Source: an uncultured Prevotella sp.
Lineage (GTDB): Bacteria; Bacteroidota; Bacteroidia; Bacteroidales; Bacteroidaceae
Length of the DNA: 64,000 bases
Assembly: GCA_900541575.1 (NCBI GenBank)
Contig: UQKO01000009.1
Coordinates: 1-64,000, forward strand
Direction of reading: 5' to 3'
The position numbers were made by a program, and so were the translations under genes. Shown here piece after piece: positions 8,931 through 16,817 of this stretch (the first letter of the stretch is position 1; each line of letters begins with the position of its first letter). Below the pieces are notes generated by a model. The model saw only the letters and a program-made list of their open reading frames with translations, did no database searches and was not told the DNA's origin.

Positions 8931-10481
8931 TTAGTTCACAATGACTTCGAGGCTACCATTAAGATTGCGCGTGATACCATCGGGGCCTATTGCGCGCACC
9001 TTAGAGATGTAGAAACGCTGACCACGACGAAGTTCGCGCATGAGGTTGCGCTGATTTTCGGTAAAGTTGGGACCTGCAGAAGGCTCTGGACGGAAGTTGC
9101 CCATGCGATCGGCGAAGACGGTCTCAAAGCTGAGAACTCGGAAAGGTATGTTGAGTAGTCCATCGTCAATGGCAGCGCCCAACCTACCGGCTCCGAGTAT
9201 AGAGCCCTTGGCTATACGGCCGCCACGGAAGCGATCGGAACCTACTTGAATAAATGCTGTAGGATCGGGGAGTTTACGCACTTGGAAAGTAAAAGAACCC
9301 ATATTCTGAGTTTTGCCATTGACAGTGCCGCTCACGGTGAAGGTCACGTTCTCGCCCACCTTTGAGGGACGAGCGGTATATTTTCCAGGTCCTTTCTGAG
9401 AGAGCGTTCCTCCCGTCATACTGAGATGCACTCCTGCATTGCCCCCTGCAGCCGTGACGCTTATGGGATTGTTGAATCCTGCATAGAGCACATTCATAAG
9501 GTCGGCAGCCACAGTGGCTCCTGTGGGAGGAGCTATGACATTATACTTTTGCGTGAAGTTGCGACGAATCACCTCGCCCGCAGCATTGGGCATAAGGATA
9601 TAGCCCGAGAAAGAATACTGACCAGGGCCACCTACCGTGAAATTGTATGAGCCATCAGCTGCAATACGCCGACCATTGACATAGATTTCAGGACGCTGCG
9701 TAGTGTCAACAGCAGCCATGAATATGCGCGAGCGGAATTGGTCACCAGGATAAAGTGTAGTAGCTTCGGCCGAAACGTAGGCATTGAGTTGGTTGACGCG
9801 GATATCCTTGAGGTCGATATTGGCTAGCAGACAGTGGATTACCTCATTTTCGGCCTTGCGTACATCGCTTTGGAGCTTGGCAAGCATCGTTACAGCCGCG
9901 ATAGAGGGCATTTCCTCAAACATATATTGCTGCCAATTTTTTCCTACGTTGTCTTCATTACGAGGCACGTCGGTAGATAGATTCGACGCTATAATGGCAC
10001 GCTGGCGAGGATCTGTGACGAGAGCAAGTATGCGCTGACGGAAGGAGTTGATCGCATCGAAGAGTTGTTTGCCCTTTCCCTTAGCGGGGGCGAGCATGAT
10101 GCGACTGGATCCTTCAAGATCTTCTTTATTTTGCAAGTTGTCGGGGTCGGCATCTTTTCCATCTGCTTCGCGAGCAATGGCCCAGCGGAGTTCGCCAGCG
10201 AAGTTGTAGAGCGAATCGCTCATACGCTTCACTTCCATAGCCTTGTCATACCAAGGCTTTACCTTGGCAGGATTGCTTTTATATGAAGCAGCGAAATCAG
10301 AATAAAGCGCTTGATTCTCCTTCATGGCATTTCCGGTGGTGCGCTTTAAGCTATCACCTATAAGCGAGAAGCCCTTGAGCACATCGCTCGAGACGTTCAA
10401 CGCAAGCATGGCCATCAACACGATGTACATGAGGTTGATCATCTTTTGGCGCGGAGATACCGGTCTTTTCTTTACTGACAT
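8931..10481 (-). CDS. porM: T9SS component PorM/GldM
   Basis: PorM is the inner-membrane-anchored periplasmic part of the T9SS motor that couples PorL proton flow to the PorKN ring. The 516-residue protein has a short cytoplasmic N-terminus (SVKKRPVSPRQKMINLMY), one membrane helix (VLMAMLALNVS, about 15-35) and a long periplasmic region with helical D1 (about 40-220) followed by beta domains D2-D4. The length matches P. gingivalis PorM (about 516). It lies between porL and porN with gaps of about 20 and 16 bases, consistent with one transcript. Confidence 0.95.
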   Translation of the reverse strand: MSVKKRPVSPRQKMINLMYIVLMAMLALNVSSDVLKGFSLIGDSLKRTTGNAMKENQALYSDFAASYKSNPAKVKPWYDKAMEVKRMSDSLYNFAGELRWAIAREADGKDADPDNLQNKEDLEGSSRIMLAPAKGKGKQLFDAINSFRQRILALVTDPRQRAIIASNLSTDVPRNEDNVGKNWQQYMFEEMPSIAAVTMLAKLQSDVRKAENEVIHCLLANIDLKDIRVNQLNAYVSAEATTLYPGDQFRSRIFMAAVDTTQRPEIYVNGRRIAADGSYNFTVGGPGQYSFSGYILMPNAAGEVIRRNFTQKYNVIAPPTGATVAADLMNVLYAGFNNPISVTAAGGNAGVHLSMTGGTLSQKGPGKYTARPSKVGENVTFTVSGTVNGKTQNMGSFTFQVRKLPDPTAFIQVGSDRFRGGRIAKGSILGAGRLGAAIDDGLLNIPFRVLSFETVFADRMGNFRPEPSAGPNFTENQRNLMRELRRGQRFYISKVRAIGPDGITRNLNGSLEVIVN

Positions 10482-10501
10482 ATTAGGAGCCTAAGAGGGG
10501 G

Positions 10502-11488
10502 TTAGTTTTGAGTGGTCATCTTGACGGTGAGCGCTTGTATCATGCGCGAGTAAACACCGTTGAGTTCTTCTATCTGCTGAGCAAGTTTGCGAGTTTGTTC
10601 GTTGATTTGGTCAATCGTGCCCACCTGTTGACTGATGCTCTTGAAGTGGAGGTCATAAGTTTTATTGATTGCCGTGAGCGTACGATTGAGATTGGCCATT
10701 TCTTCGCTATCATGGGCAAGGCGAGCGCTTTGTTCGTCCACTTTCTCGAAGGTCTGAGCCAACGTGCGAAGCTTTTCTATATATTGTTGTGTAGCTTCTT
10801 CCATCTCGGGCGATAGTGCCGCTTGTGCACGGCGTAATAGTTCATCATTGGCCAAGCGGATTATCTCTGCCAAACGTTTTGCTTCAGCATCGAAGGGTAC
10901 TGCACCCGCAGGAGTAGCAGCGGCAATAGCGGCTTGAGCTTGCTGTTCGGCAGTAGGAACAGAAGTAGCAGAAGGTTCGGAAGAAGGAGCCGCCTGCATG
11001 GGAGTAGTGTCTTCTTGTGTGGAAGTTGTAGCTGATTGTGCAGGAGCGGCAAACAAAGGAGCTCCTGTGAAAAGAGGTGCTGCAGGCTGAGCAGATGCTG
11101 CAGAGGCAGCGGGCTGAGCGGCAGGAGTCGTATACGTTTCGTTCTCTGTGTTCTCTGTGTCTTCAGCTTCATCATCAGCTTCATCATCATCATCGTTAAG
11201 GCCAAGGCTTTCGGCTATTTCCTCATCGGTTTGATAGTCGTGGGGTAATTCCTTGCCTATTTCCTCCTTATCGAAAGGACGATCGAAGGCAGAAAGGAAG
11301 AACACTACAACCTCGGTGCCCATACCGATGAAGAGCATAAAGTTACCCCCTGGAAGGTGGGTGAGCTTGAAGAGCGCACCCAATATTACGATGGATGCAC
11401 CCCAAGAGTATGCATAGTTGAGGAATGTCTGTCCGGGCACACTGTCCATCCAATGTTGCAAACGGACCACAATGTTTATCTTACTCAT
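10502..11488 (-). CDS. porL: T9SS motor component PorL/GldL
   Basis: PorL has two membrane helices and, with PorM, forms the ion-driven motor of the T9SS. The 328-residue protein shows helix 1 at about 22-42 (FLNYAYSWGASIVILGALFK) and helix 2 at about 50-68 (FMLFIGMGTEVVVFFLSAF). The second helix holds the conserved membrane Glu that acts in proton coupling in GldL. A long acidic and then Ala/Pro/Thr/Ser-rich linker (about 95-195) precedes a C-terminal coiled coil (about 205-325). The linker looks longer and more repetitive than usual. It is translated from ATG 11488, just downstream of a tandem repeat. Confidence 0.93.
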   Translation of the reverse strand: MSKINIVVRLQHWMDSVPGQTFLNYAYSWGASIVILGALFKLTHLPGGNFMLFIGMGTEVVVFFLSAFDRPFDKEEIGKELPHDYQTDEEIAESLGLNDDDDEADDEAEDTENTENETYTTPAAQPAASAASAQPAAPLFTGAPLFAAPAQSATTSTQEDTTPMQAAPSSEPSATSVPTAEQQAQAAIAAATPAGAVPFDAEAKRLAEIIRLANDELLRRAQAALSPEMEEATQQYIEKLRTLAQTFEKVDEQSARLAHDSEEMANLNRTLTAINKTYDLHFKSISQQVGTIDQINEQTRKLAQQIEELNGVYSRMIQALTVKMTTQN

Positions 11489-11500
11489 CTCAGTTTGGAG

Positions 11501-11618
11501 TTTGGAGGTTATAATCTCTGTTTGGAGTTTGGAGGTTATAAGGTTATAAAGTTACCTTTTGGTTATTCTCAGTTTGGAGTTTGGAGGTTATGAGATCATA
11601 AAGTTACCTTTGTTTCAT
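11501..11618. repeat. Tandem copies of a TTTGGAGGTTATAA repeat between porK and porL
   Basis: Three copies of CAGTTTGGAGTTTGGAGG-like sequence occur in this gap, two of them followed by TTATAAAGTTACCTTT-like ends. Related sequences lie at 61155-61198 and 63391-63478, also next to minus-strand genes. The repeats separate porK from porL inside the operon, the only large gap among porKLMN. Confidence 0.75.
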
Positions 11619-11674
11619 CAAGGGTTCTGACAAGCAGGAGCGACCTCTAAACTTTTCAACTTACCAACTAACAT

Positions 11675-13126
11675 CTACTTCTTTTTCTTACCCACACTAG
11701 TGGTGCTCACGGTGTTGGCCTTAGAGCGTACACAGCGGAATCCGATGAACGAGCGGGGCTGGTTTTGATATTCCCATGTGCGCCATGCCGATTGGATGAA
11801 CGACATAGGGTCTTTCCACGAACCACCTCTTACACTCTTGCGCTTGAGCACATAGGGGTCTTCTTTCGCTGCGTTGTAAGAAAGCTCGGGGTTGAGATCG
11901 GCCATAGCATCCACGCCAGCTTCGGTATAGACGGTACTAGTCCATTCGGCCACATTGCCCGCCATATCGAAAAGCCCATTAGAATTGGCTCCGTAAATAC
12001 CTACACGCGAAGTGATAAGATTGCCGTCGTCAGTATAGTTACCACGATCGGGCTTGAAGTTAGCAAAGAAGCATCCTTCCTTGCTCTTGGCCTCTATGCC
12101 CTCCCAAGGATAGGGGTTTCCTTCCTTACCACGTGCTGCATATTCCCATTCCACTTCGGTCGGGAGGCGATAACGCTGAATGTAGCGAGCTTGCGGTCCC
12201 ATACCTTTCAAAAGGAAGTTGGTGCGCCAAGCGCAGAAGGCTTGTGCCTGTTCCCAGGTAACTCCTACTACGGGATAATCGTTGTAGTTGGCCGATGAGA
12301 AGTAGAGCTTCATATACTGTTCATTGTTGGCATTGGTGAAATCGTTCACCCACACCGTGGTGTCGGGATAGACAGGTACAATGTACGTATTAAGGAAGTC
12401 GTAAAGGCTCGACAAAGGACGTTCGATAGTCTGGTTCACCACACGTCCGTTATCGTCAACGTAGGCCGTATCTTTTGAAATCATTACTACTTCGTCTGGA
12501 TCTACGGAATGGTCCGTATTCAGCGAGCGTTCCTTTGGGTCGAGACGATACTTACGCAAGGCAGCCTTCTCATAGTCGAATACCTCGTAACGATAAAGCA
12601 ATTGTTTGGTGTCAATCATGCGTGTACCATCAATAGGATGGGTATAATACACGCTGTTAATGGCACGCTCTTGATCTTCCGAAGGCTTGCGCCAAGGTAT
12701 GGGCTTACTCCAGTTAAGGTGAGGCTTCACAGGGTCGCCATTGCGGTCAACTTCTATCTTATAAGTTTCATCACCGCCATATTGCGGGTCGGCGAGCCGT
12801 TCACGGATGATAGAATCGCGTACCCACTCCACGAACTGTCGATACATCGAGTTGGTCACTTCTGTTTGGTCCATCCAAAAACCATCCACAGAGATATCTT
12901 TCTGTGGAGATACAATCCCCCAAAGGGAATCGTTCTTCTGAAGTCCCACTTTCAGATAGCCTCGCTTCACCTCCACCATACCATAAGGCGTAGGTTCGGT
13001 AAAAGAGGAAGCTCTCGATCCGGTCACTTCGCCACCGCTCATCATGGCACGACTACTTCCCATGCACGAGACAAGGAAGCCGCTCACAGCTACAGCAGCG
13101 AGTATGTATAATAGATTGCGTTTCAT
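11675..13126 (-). CDS. porK: T9SS ring lipoprotein PorK/GldK
   Basis: PorK is an outer-membrane lipoprotein that builds the periplasmic T9SS ring with PorN. The 483-residue protein has a lipoprotein signal with lipobox FLVSC (Cys about 21). It carries a formylglycine-generating-enzyme/SUMF1-like fold: DGFWMDQTEVTNSMYRQFVEW, YPVVGVTWEQAQAFCAW, RLPTEVEWEYAARG, GLFDMAGNVAEWTS and VRGGSWKDP. GldK proteins keep this fold without known enzymatic activity. It starts 100 bases downstream of porP and ends 186 bases before porL. Confidence 0.95.
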   Translation of the reverse strand: MKRNLLYILAAVAVSGFLVSCMGSSRAMMSGGEVTGSRASSFTEPTPYGMVEVKRGYLKVGLQKNDSLWGIVSPQKDISVDGFWMDQTEVTNSMYRQFVEWVRDSIIRERLADPQYGGDETYKIEVDRNGDPVKPHLNWSKPIPWRKPSEDQERAINSVYYTHPIDGTRMIDTKQLLYRYEVFDYEKAALRKYRLDPKERSLNTDHSVDPDEVVMISKDTAYVDDNGRVVNQTIERPLSSLYDFLNTYIVPVYPDTTVWVNDFTNANNEQYMKLYFSSANYNDYPVVGVTWEQAQAFCAWRTNFLLKGMGPQARYIQRYRLPTEVEWEYAARGKEGNPYPWEGIEAKSKEGCFFANFKPDRGNYTDDGNLITSRVGIYGANSNGLFDMAGNVAEWTSTVYTEAGVDAMADLNPELSYNAAKEDPYVLKRKSVRGGSWKDPMSFIQSAWRTWEYQNQPRSFIGFRCVRSKANTVSTTSVGKKKK

Positions 13127-13226
13127 CGGTTTTATTTGCTAATATGCGAATGGAACATTATACCCATAAGCTAGCGCAGTCAGAAATGCGCCATATATTG
13201 TATTAGGATTTACCCATATACTCTCT

Positions 13227-14180
13227 TTACAGCCATCTTACGCTCCTATGCAGATTCTTTCCTTTCTTTCCTAAATTAAGGTCGAGACGATAGCCGAGCG
13301 TCACTTCATGTTGCCCTGCACCAAGCCCCATTCCTGAGGTATTTGCCTCATAAGAATAGCCAAGGTCGATACCATGAAAACGGCCTCCCACAAATCCCAT
13401 CACGGAATGACACGGACTATAGCCTAGGCCGGCATAAAGTTGCTTCTTCTCATGAGAATATTGCAATCGAGCTGTAATGTCGGCACGGAAAGCCGAACCA
13501 TCATAGCGAAGAAGTGTAGAGGGCGTCAATGTAAACAACGTACTCTTTAGTCGAATATTGTATCCAGCCGTAAAATTATATACTGCTTTCACCTTATATT
13601 CGTTCGTTTCGCCTAGCATAATGGTAGGTGAAGTGACATGTTGCATACCTACGCCAGCATACCATCGGCGATGGGTGTACCACAAACCTACGGATGCATC
13701 AAACTTTGAACCGCTCAAGTCACTCGCTGGAAAGGCTGGATCATTTGCATCACCTAAATCGGCTTTTGAACCCTTCAGATTCTCATTGAGCATATCCAAT
13801 TCGGCGCCTATGCTGAGCCGTCCTCCCCATAAGCGTTGGTGGTAAGCATACTGCACAGAAAAACGCATGTGTGAGAATAGACCCAACTGGTCGTTTTGAA
13901 ACAACACCCCCACACCATGCAGCGTCCGCCCTAGCTGGAAAGCCATATCGGCACCCGCATACATTGTACTTCCACCGTCAGTATAGCCCGAAGCATGGCT
14001 CTGATAGGCCGCTGTCACGCTTAGTTGCGGATTTCGTCCTACTGCCGCTGGATTAAACTGCGGCTCCACCAACCAATAATGCGCAAAGACAGGCTCTTGT
14101 TGTCCGAAAGCATTCAAGCCCGTCAGCATAAAGCCGGCGAGCACACAGAGTATATGGACTAAAATCCTAACAGAGCGCAT
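13227..14180 (-). CDS. porP: T9SS outer-membrane protein PorP/SprF family
   Basis: PorP/SprF proteins are 14-stranded outer-membrane barrels that link T9SS cargo or PorE to the secretion machinery. The 317-residue protein has a signal peptide (about 1-26, ending NAFGQ), then the family opening QEPVFAHYWLVEPQFNPAAVG. It continues with repeated amphipathic strands and ends at an aromatic-rich C-terminus (LHRSVRWL). It is the first gene of the T9SS operon and has a good promoter just upstream. Some genomes have several SprF paralogues, but its place before porK identifies this one as the core copy. Confidence 0.92.
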   Translation of the reverse strand: MRSVRILVHILCVLAGFMLTGLNAFGQQEPVFAHYWLVEPQFNPAAVGRNPQLSVTAAYQSHASGYTDGGSTMYAGADMAFQLGRTLHGVGVLFQNDQLGLFSHMRFSVQYAYHQRLWGGRLSIGAELDMLNENLKGSKADLGDANDPAFPASDLSGSKFDASVGLWYTHRRWYAGVGMQHVTSPTIMLGETNEYKVKAVYNFTAGYNIRLKSTLFTLTPSTLLRYDGSAFRADITARLQYSHEKKQLYAGLGYSPCHSVMGFVGGRFHGIDLGYSYEANTSGMGLGAGQHEVTLGYRLDLNLGKKGKNLHRSVRWL

Positions 14181-14202
14181 CTGTAAAGTATATATGGTTG
14201 TG

Positions 14203-14233
14203 CAAAATTAGTGCATGCCCTCAATACAACAAA
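14203..14233 (-). promoter_or_regulatory. Bacteroidetes promoter for the porPKLMN operon
   Basis: Read on the minus strand, a TTTG (complement of 14230-14233) is followed after 19 nt by TAATTTTG (complement of 14203-14210). This fits TTTG-N19-21-TAnnTTTG. It lies 23 bases before the porP start codon. Confidence 0.65.
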
Positions 14234-14376
14234 ACGAATGCAGAAAAATATTTTCTTCTCTATCTCATTTTCACCTATCCGTCTAGACTGAAAAAGCAAT
14301 TCACTTAATCCATCTTAGATTACTCAGTTCCCGAACCCAACATGACGTAAAGAAAGTCACCATTCCATACCCGAGT

Positions 14377-14991
14377 TCAATCGTCTGGAAGCACATAATA
14401 GGGCGAATTCCATCTTCCCTTCTTCACCAAAAGCCCTTGCTCTACCAGACGATCAAGCACATTGGTAGCCATCGTGCGGCGCAGCCCAGTTATTGACTGA
14501 AATGCTGCACGGTCTAACACCTCGTTAGAACGCTTCTCGAAGAAAAAGCGTACGCGCTTCACGATGTCTTCATCCGTAAGTTTCGAGAAGGTCTTTACCA
14601 AATCGTTTGCTCTGCGAAACGACACATTTTCAAACTTTTTCTTAAGCGAAGCCTTCGGATAAAACTTGATATTATCCACGTGTAAGTGGTGAGCCAACTG
14701 CTTGTCCGATGTATCCACAATGCGCTGATCGCTCGCCAGCGATGGCGAGAACATCCCTAGGTCGGGCACCTCAACTTGACCTCCATTAGCTAGTTCTTGT
14801 CCGATGATTTGTGCCACTGCGTTCAATACAGCGAGTACATCGCCTTTCGTAACCGTACAACGTTCTTGAATCATCTGGCACAGCTGGCTCGCACTAATCT
14901 TGGAAGAATGAGCCAATACAGGATAATAGCCACGCAGTTCATCTCCCTCCGACCGAGGAATCTCTTGTAGTTTAAAGGTAATTGTAGACAT
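14377..14991 (-). CDS. HU-like DNA-binding protein with C-terminal winged-helix-like domain
   Basis: The 204-residue protein has an HU/IHF-related N-terminal domain (about 1-125). It shows SASQLCQMIQERCTVTKGDVLAVLNAVAQ and the turn VEVPDLGMFSPSL, like the extended HU proteins common in Bacteroidetes. The last 75 residues (TDEDIVKRVRFFF, then TGLRRTMATNVLDRLVEQGLL) look like a winged-helix module. I chose ATG 14991 because the longer frame adds a hydrophobic Tyr-rich stretch that does not fit HU. It probably binds DNA as an architectural or regulatory protein. No target is evident. Confidence 0.8.
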   Translation of the reverse strand: MSTITFKLQEIPRSEGDELRGYYPVLAHSSKISASQLCQMIQERCTVTKGDVLAVLNAVAQIIGQELANGGQVEVPDLGMFSPSLASDQRIVDTSDKQLAHHLHVDNIKFYPKASLKKKFENVSFRRANDLVKTFSKLTDEDIVKRVRFFFEKRSNEVLDRAAFQSITGLRRTMATNVLDRLVEQGLLVKKGRWNSPYYVLPDD

Positions 14992-15150
14992 ATATATATA
15001 TTTATATTCTGTTTTATTTACTATCAAAAATACACTCCCCATACCATACAAATCCCATCATCAGAATTTATAGAACCACCCTTAATTGTTTCAGCACAAC
15101 GACACATCCGTCTTCAAACAGGCATTCATTCGCTCCTTCGTTGTCCATAT

Positions 15151-15224
15151 AGCGCTTTACCGCTGCCGTCCGGTAAAGCTACCACAGGCCTGTGGTAAAG
15201 CTCTCGATGCTCATCTAGCGACGG
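15151..15224. repeat. Second copy of the GGTAGAGCTACC-type palindromic repeat
   Basis: GCTTTACCGCTGCCGTCCGG is followed by the palindrome TACCACAGGCCTGTGGTA at 15180-15197, identical to 320-337, and by GATGCTCATCTAGCGACGG (15206-15224). The last piece recurs with one change at 59170-59188. It lies between the HU-like gene and btuG. Confidence 0.75.
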
Positions 15225-15398
15225 CAAAGTTATGAAATAGAAACGAATAGACCTACGTTTAAGCTAAGCTTTCACACACTTGATTTCCACTTTTTAGCTA
15301 TCATGAAAAGATCCGCGTATATGAGGTTTACTTTGTGTCCTACAAATTGTCTATTTCGAAACTGTGGTTACATCTTGGTTGAGCCATAGTGAACCACA

Positions 15399-15457
15399 AA
15401 GTTCCGAGATATAAGCACCTTACGTATCATGCGGTAAGGGCACATATCTCGGAACTT
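15399..15457 (-). terminator. Nested hairpin downstream of btuG
   Basis: The outer arms AAGTTCCGAGATAT (15399-15412) and ATATCTCGGAACTT (15444-15457) are perfect complements. Inner arms CCTTAC and GTAAGG (15418-15423, 15434-15439) continue the stem. It lies about 95 bases after the btuG stop codon and is the likely end of the btuB-btuG transcript. Confidence 0.6.
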
Positions 15458-15551
15458 CTATTTTATATTCAACTTTCGCATTGCGAAAGTGAGCCTAGCT
15501 AATAAGGTGTTTCGTTAGAGAATCATCTATAAATTGAATCTGAAAGCTAAT

Positions 15552-16715
15552 TTACTTAAACACCACACCATAGGGGTGAACACCCGTGGTGATTGCTTTC
15601 TTAAATACACCATCGGCTGAATAGATATAAATTTTACCCTCAGTGGTGTAAGCATTTTTATCAGTAGAAGCGTCGGAGCAGATATAGAGATCGCCCGTAG
15701 AAGGATTTACATCCATGATGCCCGTAGGGTTGATGGGTAGGTTATTGACATCGAGGAAGCCTTCTGCAATTCTTTCACGAGTGAGAGAATTGTACTTGTA
15801 GCTATTGATGGTGTTTGTCCAACTTTTATAATCACTCGAGTATACGGTCTGTACATTGAGCACGTAGAGCACTGAGCTATTTCCTAATGCGCGCGATGTT
15901 CTGTTTTGATTGTTGATAGCAATTATAGAGCCTGGGCCTACTTCATGAATTGTGCCATCGGCAGAGATTTCCACCACTTTAGAAGGAACATTTCCATAGT
16001 TTCCACGACATACTACAAACACGTTGCCACTATTATCAATGGCCAACTGTCCGGGGTTCATGCCCACAGTATACTGATTTGCTACTTCAAACGAAGCACC
16101 ATCTATTTGGGCTACCTTAAAGCCATTTTGGTAATTGGGAAAGTTGTAGCCATCACTAACAGACACGTATATTTTGCCATCATAGGCTGCAATATCGGCA
16201 GGGTTAGGACCTACTGTTATAGGAGCAGATTGCTGATAAGCGGTGGTATCCATGCGAGTCACAGTACCATCGTTGTAGGCAATATATACGTAGCCATTGT
16301 CACTGCATACGGCTTGGGGACCTTCCGTGTAATCGCCTGCATTCGCATTGGGTTTGCTCACTTCAGCAAGCACATGCATGGTCTGAGCATCGACAACCCA
16401 CACCTTCTTCTCTGTGAACATCGGAATGTAGAGCTTTGAGCCATAAAGCACGGGGCGCTGTGGTGAATCGCCAAGGCTTTTTTGGTTAGCTGTATAGAAT
16501 AGGTTTGATGTGCGGCTAGCCTCATCGGTAGAACTGAAAAATTCCATCGTTCCGTCAAGTTGATTTTGATTGCCTTGACAAAGCACATAGAAACCTCTTT
16601 GCCCACGAAGTGCAGGAGCAGGAGTGGGAGTAGGTTCATCATCGGAGCAGGCAGTAAATCCTGCGCAAACGAGCAGCGAGAGAGCGGCCAGTTTCAGAGA
16701 TTTAAAAATGTTCAT
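15552..16715 (-). CDS. btuG: BtuG-like surface cobalamin-binding lipoprotein (beta-propeller)
   Basis: BtuG proteins sit on the outer face of the outer membrane and capture vitamin B12 with very high affinity before passing it to BtuB. The 387-residue protein has a lipoprotein signal with lipobox FTACS (Cys about 23) followed by acidic DDEPTPTP, a surface-export-like signal. The rest is a YncE/DUF5074-type seven-bladed propeller with repeated motifs such as GPQAVCSDNGYVYIAYNDGT and ADIAAYDGKIYVS. It lies directly after the riboswitch-controlled btuB. The function is inferred from fold plus context; B12 binding is not shown by sequence alone. Confidence 0.8.
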   Translation of the reverse strand: MNIFKSLKLAALSLLVCAGFTACSDDEPTPTPAPALRGQRGFYVLCQGNQNQLDGTMEFFSSTDEASRTSNLFYTANQKSLGDSPQRPVLYGSKLYIPMFTEKKVWVVDAQTMHVLAEVSKPNANAGDYTEGPQAVCSDNGYVYIAYNDGTVTRMDTTAYQQSAPITVGPNPADIAAYDGKIYVSVSDGYNFPNYQNGFKVAQIDGASFEVANQYTVGMNPGQLAIDNSGNVFVVCRGNYGNVPSKVVEISADGTIHEVGPGSIIAINNQNRTSRALGNSSVLYVLNVQTVYSSDYKSWTNTINSYKYNSLTRERIAEGFLDVNNLPINPTGIMDVNPSTGDLYICSDASTDKNAYTTEGKIYIYSADGVFKKAITTGVHPYGVVFK

Positions 16716-16817
16716 AACTTCTGTAGTATTTAATGAAATGAATAATATGCTTAACTTCAGGCTATAGGATGTGCCTATTCATTCTGAAAGATAAATTGCC
16801 TTACTTGCCCACTCTGA

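Larger units (their letters stand above)
14992..15551. other. Intergenic region with palindromic repeat and large hairpin, no gene seen
   Basis: This 560-base gap holds a second copy of the palindromic repeat (15151-15224) and a nested inverted repeat (15399-15457) downstream of btuG. No coding frame is supported. The plus strand is C-rich relative to G. Confidence 0.6.

Noticed and set aside
10861..11205. Minus-strand 114-codon frame rich in Leu
   Set aside because: It is a shifted reading of the low-complexity linker of porL and matches no family.
15552..16715. Generic YncE-type propeller with no B12 link
   Set aside because: The lipoprotein signal, the placement right after a riboswitch-controlled btuB and the propeller fold together favour BtuG; a generic role is kept only as the fallback.
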